Assembly: GCA_004193545.1 (NCBI GenBank)
Contig: RPGO01000033.1
Coordinates: forward strand, 67,841-131,840
Direction of reading: 5' to 3'
Length of the DNA: 64,000 nucleotides
Source of the DNA: Candidatus Argoarchaeum ethanivorans
Lineage (GTDB): Archaea; Halobacteriota; Methanosarcinia; Methanosarcinales; EX4572-44
The notes below the pieces were generated by a model. The model had not been told where the DNA came from. It did no database searches and saw only the letters and a list, made by a program, of their open reading frames with translations. A program made the position numbers and the translations under genes. Positions 56,752 to 64,000 of this stretch are shown piece after piece. Within the stretch, counting starts at the first letter, position 1; each line of letters opens with the position of its first letter.

Positions 56752-56894
56752 CTCGATTGCTCCGCAATCGAGAATTATTTCCGCACAACGAAGCTGGCAA
56801 GAGCACTGCGTTGTCTGCATGTGAGCCTGCCAAACGTAATCGATAGTTACTTCCGCACACAAAGTGTGTGACTCTGCACAACGAAGTTGTGCAG
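56752..56894. repeat. Hairpin repeat array upstream of the deaminase gene
   Basis: Perfect hairpins at 56752-56772 (arms CTCGATTGC/GCAATCGAG, loop TCC) and 56874-56894 (arms CTGCACAAC/GTTGTGCAG, loop GAA). Between them is a shorter one (CACAC/GTGTG around AAA at about 56856-56868) and degenerate units. The array fills the 300-base gap between the UPF0147 and deaminase genes. Confidence 0.8.
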
Positions 56895-56941
56895 TGCTTT
56901 TGAAATATATTTTTATGATTTGAAATCTATGTAGAAGTGCC

Positions 56942-58216
56942 ATGAGTGAATTTGTAATAACTGGCGGGTATGTGCTTGCTCCGGATATGAAGCTTAAGCG
57001 TGCTGATGTTGCAGTAGGCAGTGGAATCATCACACAGGTTGGGGAGTGTCAATCCGCTGAACAAACCATTGATGCAAAAAACTGCATCGTTATGCCCGGG
57101 CTTATCAACGCCCATACCCACACCCCAATGACACTGCTCCGGGGAGCCTGTGAAAATCTAATGTTTGAACAGTGGCAGAAATGCATCTGGAACAAAGAGG
57201 CAAAAATAACGCCTTCAGACGTGCATCTTGGCTCTCTTCTGGCGTGTGTTGAAATGATTAAAACAGGCACTACCAGTTTCGCAGATGTGTATATTCATAT
57301 GGATCGTGCAGCATCAGCTATTAAAAAGAGCGGGCTTAGAGGTGTGCTTGGTTGGGGCGTAATCGAAGGATTTGGCGAGCCGCTGCGTGAAAAATTGGCA
57401 CACAGGCGCGCGTTTGTTAGACAATACAATAATGCGGCAGATGGACGCATTACCACCATGTATGCACCGCACTCACCATCAACATGCAGCATGGAAGCTC
57501 TCGGTTTGCTGTCCCGGATGTCAGAAGAAGACAATGTTTTAGTCACCACCCACCTTCTGGAAACAAGAAAAGAAGCAGAGACTCTCAAAAAAGATAATTG
57601 TCACCTGCAGTGCCTTAAAGATGCTGGATTGTTGTCAGGACGATTGTTGGCTGCTCACTCTGTATGGGCAAATGACGAGGATATTAAGATATTATCACAG
57701 CACGGTGTCAGCGTAGCTCATAATCCGATTAGCAATATGAAACTTAGTGTTGGCACTGCCCCGGTTACAGCAATGCTCAGGGAACATGTCAATGTCTGTC
57801 TTGGAACAGACGGTGCAGCACCAGGCGGTTCCTTAGATATGTTTGCTTCGATGAGAACAGCAGCACTTCTAAGACGAGACCGGGGGCAGGACACACATTT
57901 ACAGGATATATTGAAGATGGCAACAGTAAATGGTGCAGCGGCACTTGGACTTTTGGCAGGGCAGATCAAAAAGGGATTTCTTGCTGATATCATTCTTGTA
58001 GATATGAAAAAACCACATCTCACAGGGCATGACCCTCTCTCGGCTCTTGTTTATTCAGCAACTGGTGCTGATGTTAAAACAAGCATGGTTGGAGGCGAAG
58101 TGCTGATGGAAGACTACCAGATTAAAAAGATCGATGAAGAAAATGTGATAGAGCGCGTTCAGAAATGGATCGATGATTTTAACTGCTGGTCATTTAGGGA
58201 ACTCCCAGTAAAATAG
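56942..58216 (+). CDS. dadD: Amidohydrolase, SAH/MTA/5'-deoxyadenosine deaminase type
   Basis: A 424-residue metal-dependent deaminase of the MtaD/DadD group, which in methanogens deaminates 5'-deoxyadenosine, SAH and MTA to recycle SAM by-products. Motifs: VMPGLINAHTHTPMTLLRG (metal His pair), MKTGTTSFADVY-like IKTGTTSFADVY, MYAPHSPSTCS, VTTHLLETRKE (His), LLAAHSVWAND (His) and CLGTDGAAPGGSLDM (catalytic Asp). A tail with FLADIILVDMKKPHL is usual. With two radical SAM proteins in the window, 5'-deoxyadenosine removal is a sensible role. Confidence 0.92.
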   Translation: MSEFVITGGYVLAPDMKLKRADVAVGSGIITQVGECQSAEQTIDAKNCIVMPGLINAHTHTPMTLLRGACENLMFEQWQKCIWNKEAKITPSDVHLGSLLACVEMIKTGTTSFADVYIHMDRAASAIKKSGLRGVLGWGVIEGFGEPLREKLAHRRAFVRQYNNAADGRITTMYAPHSPSTCSMEALGLLSRMSEEDNVLVTTHLLETRKEAETLKKDNCHLQCLKDAGLLSGRLLAAHSVWANDEDIKILSQHGVSVAHNPISNMKLSVGTAPVTAMLREHVNVCLGTDGAAPGGSLDMFASMRTAALLRRDRGQDTHLQDILKMATVNGAAALGLLAGQIKKGFLADIILVDMKKPHLTGHDPLSALVYSATGADVKTSMVGGEVLMEDYQIKKIDEENVIERVQKWIDDFNCWSFRELPVK

Positions 58217-58272
58217 TTTACCCAATAATCGAGATTATGAGGATAAGAACTTCGTATGCCACGTATAGTTTT

Positions 58273-58497
58273 GGGTCTTTGTGTACCATCACATTGCAGT
58301 GACTAAAGCACCAGAGACTTTTTACATTTTGAAATAAAGTTTCGGGAAACCACAGTGGACAAGAAATTGACACAGGGAGGACGAAAGATAAAAATGACAA
58401 CTCTCTCTGTTCTCTGGGGTTTAGTTTTCCTTGCCATGACCAGATCTCCCCGGAAAAGGGAAAAGGTGCTTTCAACGCGAATTACCAGAGAGAGCCA
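58273..58497. repeat. Dispersed repeat, copy C, with an insert
   Basis: GGGTCTTTGTGTACCATCAC begins a copy of the repeat at 9134. It matches to about 58343 (TTTTGAAATAAAGTTT), is interrupted by roughly 85 unrelated bases, and resumes at about 58430 (TTGCCATGACCAGATCTCC) to GAGAGAGCC. The gap 58217-58560 holds no gene. Confidence 0.75.
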
Positions 58498-58560
58498 AAA
58501 TATTGCAAACTTGCGAAGGATACTTGAATGATGCAATACTGAACACGTGCTTGGATCCGA

Positions 58561-59463
58561 ATGACTCCATTAAACAAGCTTGCTCTTTACTGCGATTTTG
58601 TCGTATTAAAACATACGGTGTTTGCAATCCCTTTTGCATATCTTGGGGTTGTACTTGCAAGCATATTATTATTAGATGAACTTCCCAGTCCACGTGTGTT
58701 GTTCCTTGTTACGACTGCTTTTTTTGGAGCACGCAGCGGAGCAATGTCGCTTAATAACCTTGTGGACGCTGAGATTGACAAAAAAAACAAGCGCACAGCC
58801 ATGCGGCCACTTCCTGCCGGATTAATCTCAAAAAGAGAGGTGTACAGCATCATTGCCATCTCCTACTTTGTCTTTTTTCTTTCAGCTTTTATGCTAAACG
58901 AACTGTGTCTGCTGCTCTCACCAATCATACCTCTTACCTCTTTTGTATACCCTTACATTAAAAGATTTTCATCTACTGCACACCTTGTTTTGGGGCTAAA
59001 TCTCGGATATGCGCCGCTTGGCGGATGGCTTGCAGTAACTGGTGTACTGCATTTTCCTCCTACCAATTTCGATCTTGGCATGTTTGTACTCGTTATTGCA
59101 GTTATATTCTGGGTTGCAGGATTTGATGTGATCTACTCACTCTCGGATGTTGAATTTGATAGAAAATTCGCTCTTCACTCGATTCCAGCATGCTTTGGCA
59201 CAGATGCAGCACTCAAACTTTCAGGTCTGTTCCATGTACTCATGTACCTGTGCCTCGTGTTATTTTATCGCCTGCTCGAACTTGGAAGTGTGTTTTTTGT
59301 TGGGCTGTTGGTCATTGGCGCTCTTATCATTTATGAACATCACATCGTAAAGAGCGACAACCCTGATAAGATAGGAGTGGCATTTCTGAATGTTAATGCT
59401 GCAGTCAGCATTTCACTACTACTCTTTGCAGCTATAGATGTGCTGAGTTCTCACGTTATCTGA
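58561..59463 (+). CDS. ubiA: UbiA-family prenyltransferase
   Basis: A 300-residue membrane enzyme that attaches a polyprenyl chain to an aromatic or quinone precursor. Two Asp-rich motifs are present: NNLVDAEIDKKNKRTAMRPL and YSLSDVEFDRKFALHSIP. Eight or nine helices are visible. It resembles the 4-hydroxybenzoate/MqnP-like group, so its product may be a menaquinone or methanophenazine precursor; the sequence does not settle this. It ends in an 8-base convergent overlap with the marker 14 gene. Confidence 0.9.
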   Translation: MTPLNKLALYCDFVVLKHTVFAIPFAYLGVVLASILLLDELPSPRVLFLVTTAFFGARSGAMSLNNLVDAEIDKKNKRTAMRPLPAGLISKREVYSIIAISYFVFFLSAFMLNELCLLLSPIIPLTSFVYPYIKRFSSTAHLVLGLNLGYAPLGGWLAVTGVLHFPPTNFDLGMFVLVIAVIFWVAGFDVIYSLSDVEFDRKFALHSIPACFGTDAALKLSGLFHVLMYLCLVLFYRLLELGSVFFVGLLVIGALIIYEHHIVKSDNPDKIGVAFLNVNAAVSISLLLFAAIDVLSSHVI

Positions 59464-60955
59464 CCTGTGAAGCCTGCCGCAGCTCTTTTTCGTGTTTGAC
59501 TCGTGCACCAAGTACACACCTGCCACCGCGATTACCCCCGATTGGTGTTTTCGGTGTGCCAAGAAGGTTCATGCAGCGTGCCATGACTGCTGCACCACGA
59601 GCAAGCCCATCATCAACAAAAACAACATTCTCTTCGGAATTGTCATAGATTCCAAGTTCTTTTATGTACTTCAAAATGATTTTTGGCTTATTGCATGTGA
59701 TGCCTGCCCTTCCTGTAATCCCTATGGCAGTATCCCGGTTTATCAAGTGTTGATCAAGGGCAAGCTTTACCAGCCTCTGTACCACCTTTGCCATAGTAAC
59801 ATCAAGTATTGCTGAAAGTATTTTAAGGTCATATTTTTTATATATTTCTCCACCTATTTCTGCAAGTTTTGGAAGGTCTGAACCATCGTGTCCGATGTCG
59901 CAGCCGATGAGTGTCACATTAAGTACCTTTGCAACCTCCGGGTTTACTGGTATCGTACCGTAATGGTCTCTTCCGGAAGGAACTATTTCAATAATGATAT
60001 ATTTATGGATTTTCTCCGCATATTCTTCGATAATTGCCGATTTACGCATCAATGTGATGTTTCCTGCTGGTTTCTCATTGATTACATCCAGAGCCACACC
60101 AACATTTCCATCCACAAGTTTTGTGCCGCGAACAAGTGCATCCGGGATTGCTCCTGCAAGACCGCAGAAGTTTCCAATGGTCTTTGCATAAGGTAGGTCT
60201 GCATTGGTGATGCGACCGTCGAGAGTTGTTCCAAAGTCAAGTGAAAGACATGGGTTTCGGTAGTCTACGCCTGCCCATTTGGCACCTTCTTTGAGACCTG
60301 CTGTTGCAAGTTCGCCCTCCATTTCGTTTGCCACCAGTTCCACGCCTGTTGCACCTTTGGGAGGTGTCACACCGCCGACTGCCCCGTCAAAGCTGATCTT
60401 TTCTATAAGGCTGTAGGGTTTGAATGCTTCCCCTATATTATCAATGGAAAATGCCGAGGTCATGGCTCTCGGGGGCACACCTGCAAACAGACACCCGTCC
60501 GCAAGGGCTTTTATGATATTTCCAATCTCTTCTTGCGTCCTGAAACCTGCTACCACACCAGTCGAACGCACCACGAAATTCAGGTCTTTTTTAATGTCAA
60601 GGTTGACGGAATAAAAACACTCGAGGAGAGTGTCTCTAACCAGTTCCGAAACTGCATTTCTGGTAAGAGGTACACGGTTAAGTGTGTATCCAAAGACATC
60701 CTCACCTTCCTTTGGCGGCCTCACATCTCTTGTCATTTTCACAGTTTTGTTCACAAGATATGACTTACCTTCCTTTAGGTTCACTGCCATCAGTATACAT
60801 TTGGTGGTAGTGTTTCCAACCTCCACTGATGCAACAATGAAATATGGGCGATGCTGCTGCATTTTTAAATCCATTCTTGACTTTAATTCGTAGGTGTCAA
60901 TGGTGGGACTGTGTGATATTCGCGGCTTTAATCGCATGAACTCGATGGGATTCAT
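59456..60955 (-). CDS. Methanogenesis marker 14 protein
   Basis: A 499-residue protein of the methanogenesis marker 14 family, found almost only in methanogens and close relatives. It is an actin/hydantoinase-like ATP-binding fold: VASVEVGNTTTKCILMAVNL at the N-terminus, CLSLDFGTTLDGRITNADLP in the middle, AIGITGRAGITCNKP and VFVDDGLARGAAVMARCMN near the end. The similarity to activators of enzymes suggests an activase role, but this is inference. Its 3' end overlaps ubiA by eight bases on the opposite strand. Confidence 0.92.
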   Translation of the reverse strand: MNPIEFMRLKPRISHSPTIDTYELKSRMDLKMQQHRPYFIVASVEVGNTTTKCILMAVNLKEGKSYLVNKTVKMTRDVRPPKEGEDVFGYTLNRVPLTRNAVSELVRDTLLECFYSVNLDIKKDLNFVVRSTGVVAGFRTQEEIGNIIKALADGCLFAGVPPRAMTSAFSIDNIGEAFKPYSLIEKISFDGAVGGVTPPKGATGVELVANEMEGELATAGLKEGAKWAGVDYRNPCLSLDFGTTLDGRITNADLPYAKTIGNFCGLAGAIPDALVRGTKLVDGNVGVALDVINEKPAGNITLMRKSAIIEEYAEKIHKYIIIEIVPSGRDHYGTIPVNPEVAKVLNVTLIGCDIGHDGSDLPKLAEIGGEIYKKYDLKILSAILDVTMAKVVQRLVKLALDQHLINRDTAIGITGRAGITCNKPKIILKYIKELGIYDNSEENVVFVDDGLARGAAVMARCMNLLGTPKTPIGGNRGGRCVLGARVKHEKELRQASQVR

Positions 60956-61098
60956 AAATTAGTACTATTTTTTATGATAGTTTAAGGTTTTCTATCCAAT
61001 CCATCTGATAGCCTTGTGGATTGGATGGGTGAGTACGCCGTTTCAGTGCCGTTGACTGAATGGCAAAGGTGCGCTCGTATTATCTTCTCTATTGCTTC

Positions 61099-62037
61099 TT
61101 ATCCGGTGGCATTGTTCAAATCGCTTTTGTTTACTTCACGTATGGTCAGGAAACCTCCAAACAATATGCCGGCTGCTCCGACCCATTGTATGATGGACAG
61201 GGTTTCTCCAAGCAGGAGGTAGGCGAATAATGCAGAAAGTAATGACCCTGAAAGAAAAAAAGTGGAAGTGAGAAACGGGCCTATCAGTTTGATTGCACTG
61301 TACTGAAACAGCACTGACAGGAAATACAGGACTGCTGTAATCGAAGAATAAAGAATTATATTAAATGTAACAGGAGTTGATTGTACTCCCCATGCCACCG
61401 GGACAAATATTACTACCAAGAGCGAACTCAGCAAAACTCTGTAGAAAATCACTGTTTCTGCAGATATAAATCCCATAATTTTTTTGGCATAAACATTCTG
61501 AAATGCAATCAATAATGCAACTATTATTACCAACATTACGCCGCTGTTGGGGATAATCATCGTTCCGCTGGTTATCAGCAGATAAGCACCTGCGAGCATT
61601 GTTAGCATAAAAAGAATGGATTTTTTTGAAGACTTTTCTTTCAGTAATATGTAAGCCAGCGGCAGTACAAACAGCGGTGTCAGCCTGATTAGAAACCCGG
61701 CATTCGTTGCTGGTATGGAATCCTGAGCGACAAATAAAATTATTATTGATACGGCAGAAACCGTACCGAGGATCAAAAGTGAAACTATCCCACCCATATT
61801 CAGGTATTTCAGCTTCTTCAGTTCGGAAAAGTAGTAAATAACTGAAATACCGACAACCATTATGCTTCTGAAAAACGAGAATGATATTGGGTTTATTCCA
61901 GTGTTAAGCCCCATCTTCTGTACCACTATCAAAAGACCATAGAATAACGATGTTCCAGCCAGAAAATAGATAGCAGCATGCTTGTTTTTTTCCAGATGAA
62001 AGTGGTTCATCCAGTTTGCCATAGCTGGCACATGCAC
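61099..62037 (-). CDS. EamA/DMT-family transporter
   Basis: A 312-residue protein with ten membrane helices in two EamA halves. The start reads YFLAGTSLFYGLLIVVQKM, followed by PISFSFFRSIMVVGISV and IPATNAGFLIRLTPLFVLPL. The second half has LLIAFQNVYAKKIMGFI, FYRVLLSSLLVVIFV and VLFQYSAIKLIGPFLTS, then LLGETLSIIQWVGAAGILFG. The substrate is not predictable; relatives move metabolites or amino acids. The gene stands alone. Confidence 0.9.
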   Translation of the reverse strand: MHVPAMANWMNHFHLEKNKHAAIYFLAGTSLFYGLLIVVQKMGLNTGINPISFSFFRSIMVVGISVIYYFSELKKLKYLNMGGIVSLLILGTVSAVSIIILFVAQDSIPATNAGFLIRLTPLFVLPLAYILLKEKSSKKSILFMLTMLAGAYLLITSGTMIIPNSGVMLVIIVALLIAFQNVYAKKIMGFISAETVIFYRVLLSSLLVVIFVPVAWGVQSTPVTFNIILYSSITAVLYFLSVLFQYSAIKLIGPFLTSTFFLSGSLLSALFAYLLLGETLSIIQWVGAAGILFGGFLTIREVNKSDLNNATG

Positions 62038-62550
62038 CTTTCTTTATATATCAACTTTGATTAACATTGGAACTGTCACATTACGTGGTGTTTGGAGCAA
62101 TCACGAATGCCACGAATCAACACTGCTAAATTCATGTCATTCGTGAAATCCACAAGATTTCCGGGCACAATCGGAAAATCCGAGTGTTGTCACTGTATCC
62201 GCAAGTTTTACCGCAGAGCACGCGGAGAACGCAGAGACTCGGAGCGGTCTTAAAACTCCGCGTCCTCTGCGCTCTCCGCGGTGATAAGTCACTGGATTTT
62301 TAGACAGTTCCGATTTCTGTGTTAATCTTGTGAAATCTCGTGGTTTTTTCGTCTCAGCTAAACACATACAATTTTTAAAACTGTAGTAACACCAGATGGC
62401 GTGACAGCCCTTTAACATTCTAACTGGCACAAATAAAATTCGTGCGCCGTGGTGTTTTCATATTGCAAAAGTGTCTTGGTCTAATTGATATAAGATAAAT
62501 ACAAGATAAGCACATATCTGGAAAACATAACGAGTAAAATTCCACAAAGG
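62038..62550. other. Repeat-rich intergenic region
   Basis: No gene is visible. An imperfect 27-base inverted repeat lies at 62210-62236 (ACCGCAGAGCACGCGGAG) and 62256-62282 (ending CTCTGCGCTCTCCGCGGT), a type of sequence scattered in many environmental genomes. TCGGA/TCCGA around AAA is at 62171-62183. An IS-end-like fragment lies at 62371-62410, similar to 53001-53040. Confidence 0.6.
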
Positions 62551-62901
62551 ATGAAAATGATGAGGTCGTCAAAAAGAAGGTCACTGAAAAAATGGGAGCA
62601 GGACATGGCTCTCCAGCGGATATCGATTCTGTTCAAACTTGCCCACTTGTGCCACAGTAATCGCCCAGATAGAAGCAGGCGATATATGAAGCTTGCCTTA
62701 GCAATCGCCATGCGTTATCGAGTGAGACTTCCAGCCGAGTTAAAAAAACGCGTATGTAAAACCTGTAATACTTACCTCATGCCATCTAATACCGTACGCA
62801 TACGGCTTAGAAATGGCTATCTTGTCTACACATGCCTCGAGTGCGGAAGAGAAAAACGCTATCCTTATAAACGTATTTCATGGAGATCAGATAATAAATG
62901 A
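62551..62901 (+). CDS. rnp4: Ribonuclease P protein component 4 (Rpp21)
   Basis: A 116-residue zinc-binding subunit of archaeal RNase P, which processes pre-tRNA 5' ends. Helices in the first half (ISILFKLAHLCHSNRPDRSR, YMKLALAIAMRYRVRLP) are followed by the zinc ribbon KRVCKTCNTYLMPS and VYTCLECGREKRYPYKR. The start may be at 62551 or one of the next two ATGs. It overlaps the radical SAM gene by four bases. Confidence 0.92.
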   Translation: MKMMRSSKRRSLKKWEQDMALQRISILFKLAHLCHSNRPDRSRRYMKLALAIAMRYRVRLPAELKKRVCKTCNTYLMPSNTVRIRLRNGYLVYTCLECGREKRYPYKRISWRSDNK

Positions 62902-63488
62902 CAGATACCATAACTTATGAGGAATATGGCAACCTTTATTTGAACATTACTAACAGATGCACAGCAAGATGCGAATTTTGCATCAAATTTTATACAGATG
63001 GTGTTTATGGCTATAACTTACATCTTTCTAAAGAACCTGCGGTAGATGAGATTATCACAGCATTACAACAACACAATCTTTCACAATACAATGAAGTGGT
63101 GTTTGCAGGTTTTGGAGAACCGCTTACTCGCCTTGATGATGTACTTACTATCATCAAATGGCTTAAACAGTACAAAACATTCGTACGAATCGATACGATC
63201 GGGCATGTATTGCTTTATTATCCCAAAAGAAATGTTGTAGCAGAACTCAAAGCCTCCGGGCTGGATGCAATATCTATAAGTTTGAATGCTCACGATCAGA
63301 ACACATACAATCAACTCTGCCATCCTTCAAAGTTAGAAGCATACCAGTCAGTACTAAAGTTCGCAAGACAATCACAAAAAGCAGGTATTAAAACACGTCT
63401 GACAGTTGTAAAGCTTCCGATCATTGATATGAAAAAATGCCAGAGGATAGCAGAAGGATTGGGGGTAGATTTTAAAATAAGAGGATAA
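62898..63488 (+). CDS. Radical SAM protein, TatD-linked type
   Basis: A 196-residue compact radical SAM protein. The cluster motif is ITNRCTARCEFCIKFYTDG, followed by VFAGFGEPLTRLDDVL and DAISISLNAHDQNTYNQLC. Length and sequence suit the small group that is often adjacent to or fused with TatD-like DNases. No tatD gene is here. ATGA overlap with rnp4 suggests cotranscription. Confidence 0.85.
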   Translation: MTDTITYEEYGNLYLNITNRCTARCEFCIKFYTDGVYGYNLHLSKEPAVDEIITALQQHNLSQYNEVVFAGFGEPLTRLDDVLTIIKWLKQYKTFVRIDTIGHVLLYYPKRNVVAELKASGLDAISISLNAHDQNTYNQLCHPSKLEAYQSVLKFARQSQKAGIKTRLTVVKLPIIDMKKCQRIAEGLGVDFKIRG

Positions 63489-63603
63489 AAACAGTATATG
63501 ATCATATACGCATCACTACAAAGATTTGTGTGATGTGTATCGCAAATGTTTAATTAGTATACCTGGCTATTGCAAGCTATTATTTGAGATATGAGGTTTT
63601 TTA

Positions 63604-64000
63604 ATGGTAAAAGTACGAATTACTGATACGACATTCAGAGATGCGCACCAGTCTCTTTTTGCTACACGAATGCGAACTTATGATATGATACCAATTGCAA
63701 AGCAGATGGATGAGGCTGGATTCTATTCCATCGAAGCATGGGGCGGGGCTACTTTTGACTCCTGTATCAGATTTTTAAATGATGACCCATGGGAACGCAT
63801 CCAGGTGCTTTATGGAATCATCAAAAAAACGCCTCTCCAGATGCTTCTCAGGGGACAGAATCTTGTAGGCTATAGACACTATGCTGATGATGTTGTAAAG
63901 AAATTCGTAGAACTTGCAGCTAAAAACGGGGTTGGCGTATTTCGGATCTTTGATGCACTAAATGATATCCGAAATATGACAACTGCAATTAAAGCAGTTA
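63604..64000 (+). CDS. pycB: Pyruvate carboxylase subunit B (start only)
   Basis: The first 132 codons of a carboxyltransferase subunit run off the right edge. [20 protein letters not shown] holds the metal-binding Asp, and then [36 protein letters not shown] and [13 protein letters not shown] follow. In methanogens PycB, with biotin-carrying PycA, makes oxaloacetate from pyruvate. The alternative is the alpha subunit of oxaloacetate decarboxylase; the biotin-attachment end is outside the window. Confidence 0.92.
   Translation, partial: MVKVRITDTTFRDAHQSLFATRMRTYDMIPIAKQMDEAGFYSIEAWGGATFDSCIRFLNDDPWERIQVLYGIIKKTPLQMLLRGQNLVGYRHYADDVVKKFVELAAKNGVGVFRIFDALNDIRNMTTAIKAV

Overview
The window is a piece of an archaeal chromosome, most likely from a methanogen-related euryarchaeon (Methanosarcinales/ANME-like; the exact lineage cannot be fixed from this sequence alone). 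The evidence is methenyl-H4MPT cyclohydrolase (mch), a methanogenesis marker 14 protein, the CfbA chelatase used for F430 and siroheme, an Ahb-type siroheme decarboxylase, archaeal DnaG, PAN, archaeosortase, RNase P subunit Rpp21, archaetidylserine and archaetidylinositol lipid genes, UPF0212/DUF357/UPF0147/DUF5611, and TATA/BRE-like promoters. A CcmC gene and a UbiA prenyltransferase suggest c-type cytochromes and a membrane quinone or phenazine. No mcr genes lie in the window.

Layout. 0-3.5 kb: purH, DUF357 and UPF0212 on the minus strand, then a decayed insertion sequence with recognisable ends. 3.7-8.1 kb: ccmC and a phosphate uptake operon pstC-pstA-pstB-phoU without a pstS. 8.1-11.7 kb: mch, then malate dehydrogenase and split fumarase on the minus strand. 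12.2-14.6 kb: an AT-rich standalone RloC/PrrC-like ABC ATPase and a transposase remnant, probably acquired. 14.7-18.5 kb: DUF1616, GMP synthase glutaminase subunit, cfbA, siroheme decarboxylase subunit, precorrin-2 dehydrogenase. 18.9-24.7 kb: an unusual Bmp-LivK binding-protein fusion, a TPR protein with a nucleotide-deoxyribosyltransferase-like head, and a GH15 glucoamylase. 24.8-26.9 kb: artA-pssD-pssA, the archaeosortase with its lipid-making partners. 27-33.4 kb: an IS4-like element with 18-bp ends and two frameshifts, then two nearly identical secreted Lon-like (S16) proteases; the first has lost its C-terminal anchor to an IS630 transposase fragment. 34-38 kb: dnaG, ftsY, a small membrane protein, PAN.

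38.1-50.25 kb is a tightly packed, visibly GC-richer defence island on the plus strand: hsdM, a 31-codon ORF, a DUF4062/RecG-like ATPase, hsdS, a two-gene Kiwa system (KwaA and KwaB), a RecG-like remnant, a BRO-N/DinD-like gene, hsdR and a YgjP-type metallopeptidase. Most junctions overlap or are within a few bases, so Kiwa seems to be carried inside the type I restriction-modification operon. Repeat fragments flank the island.

50.4-64 kb returns to core archaeal genes: a frameshifted DUF98 chorismate-lyase-like gene, DUF5611, a CDP-alcohol phosphatidyltransferase, a radical SAM/SPASM protein, ileS, UPF0147, an SAH/MTA-type deaminase, ubiA, methanogenesis marker 14, an EamA transporter, rnp4, a radical SAM protein, and the start of pycB.

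Intergenic spaces are rich in repeats: a family of short perfect hairpins with 3-4-nt loops, a '(G)GGTCTTTGTGTACC' repeat in three places, solo IS-end fragments, and a structured repeat shared by 16.65 kb and 50.37 kb. I saw no rRNA, tRNA or genuine CRISPR array.
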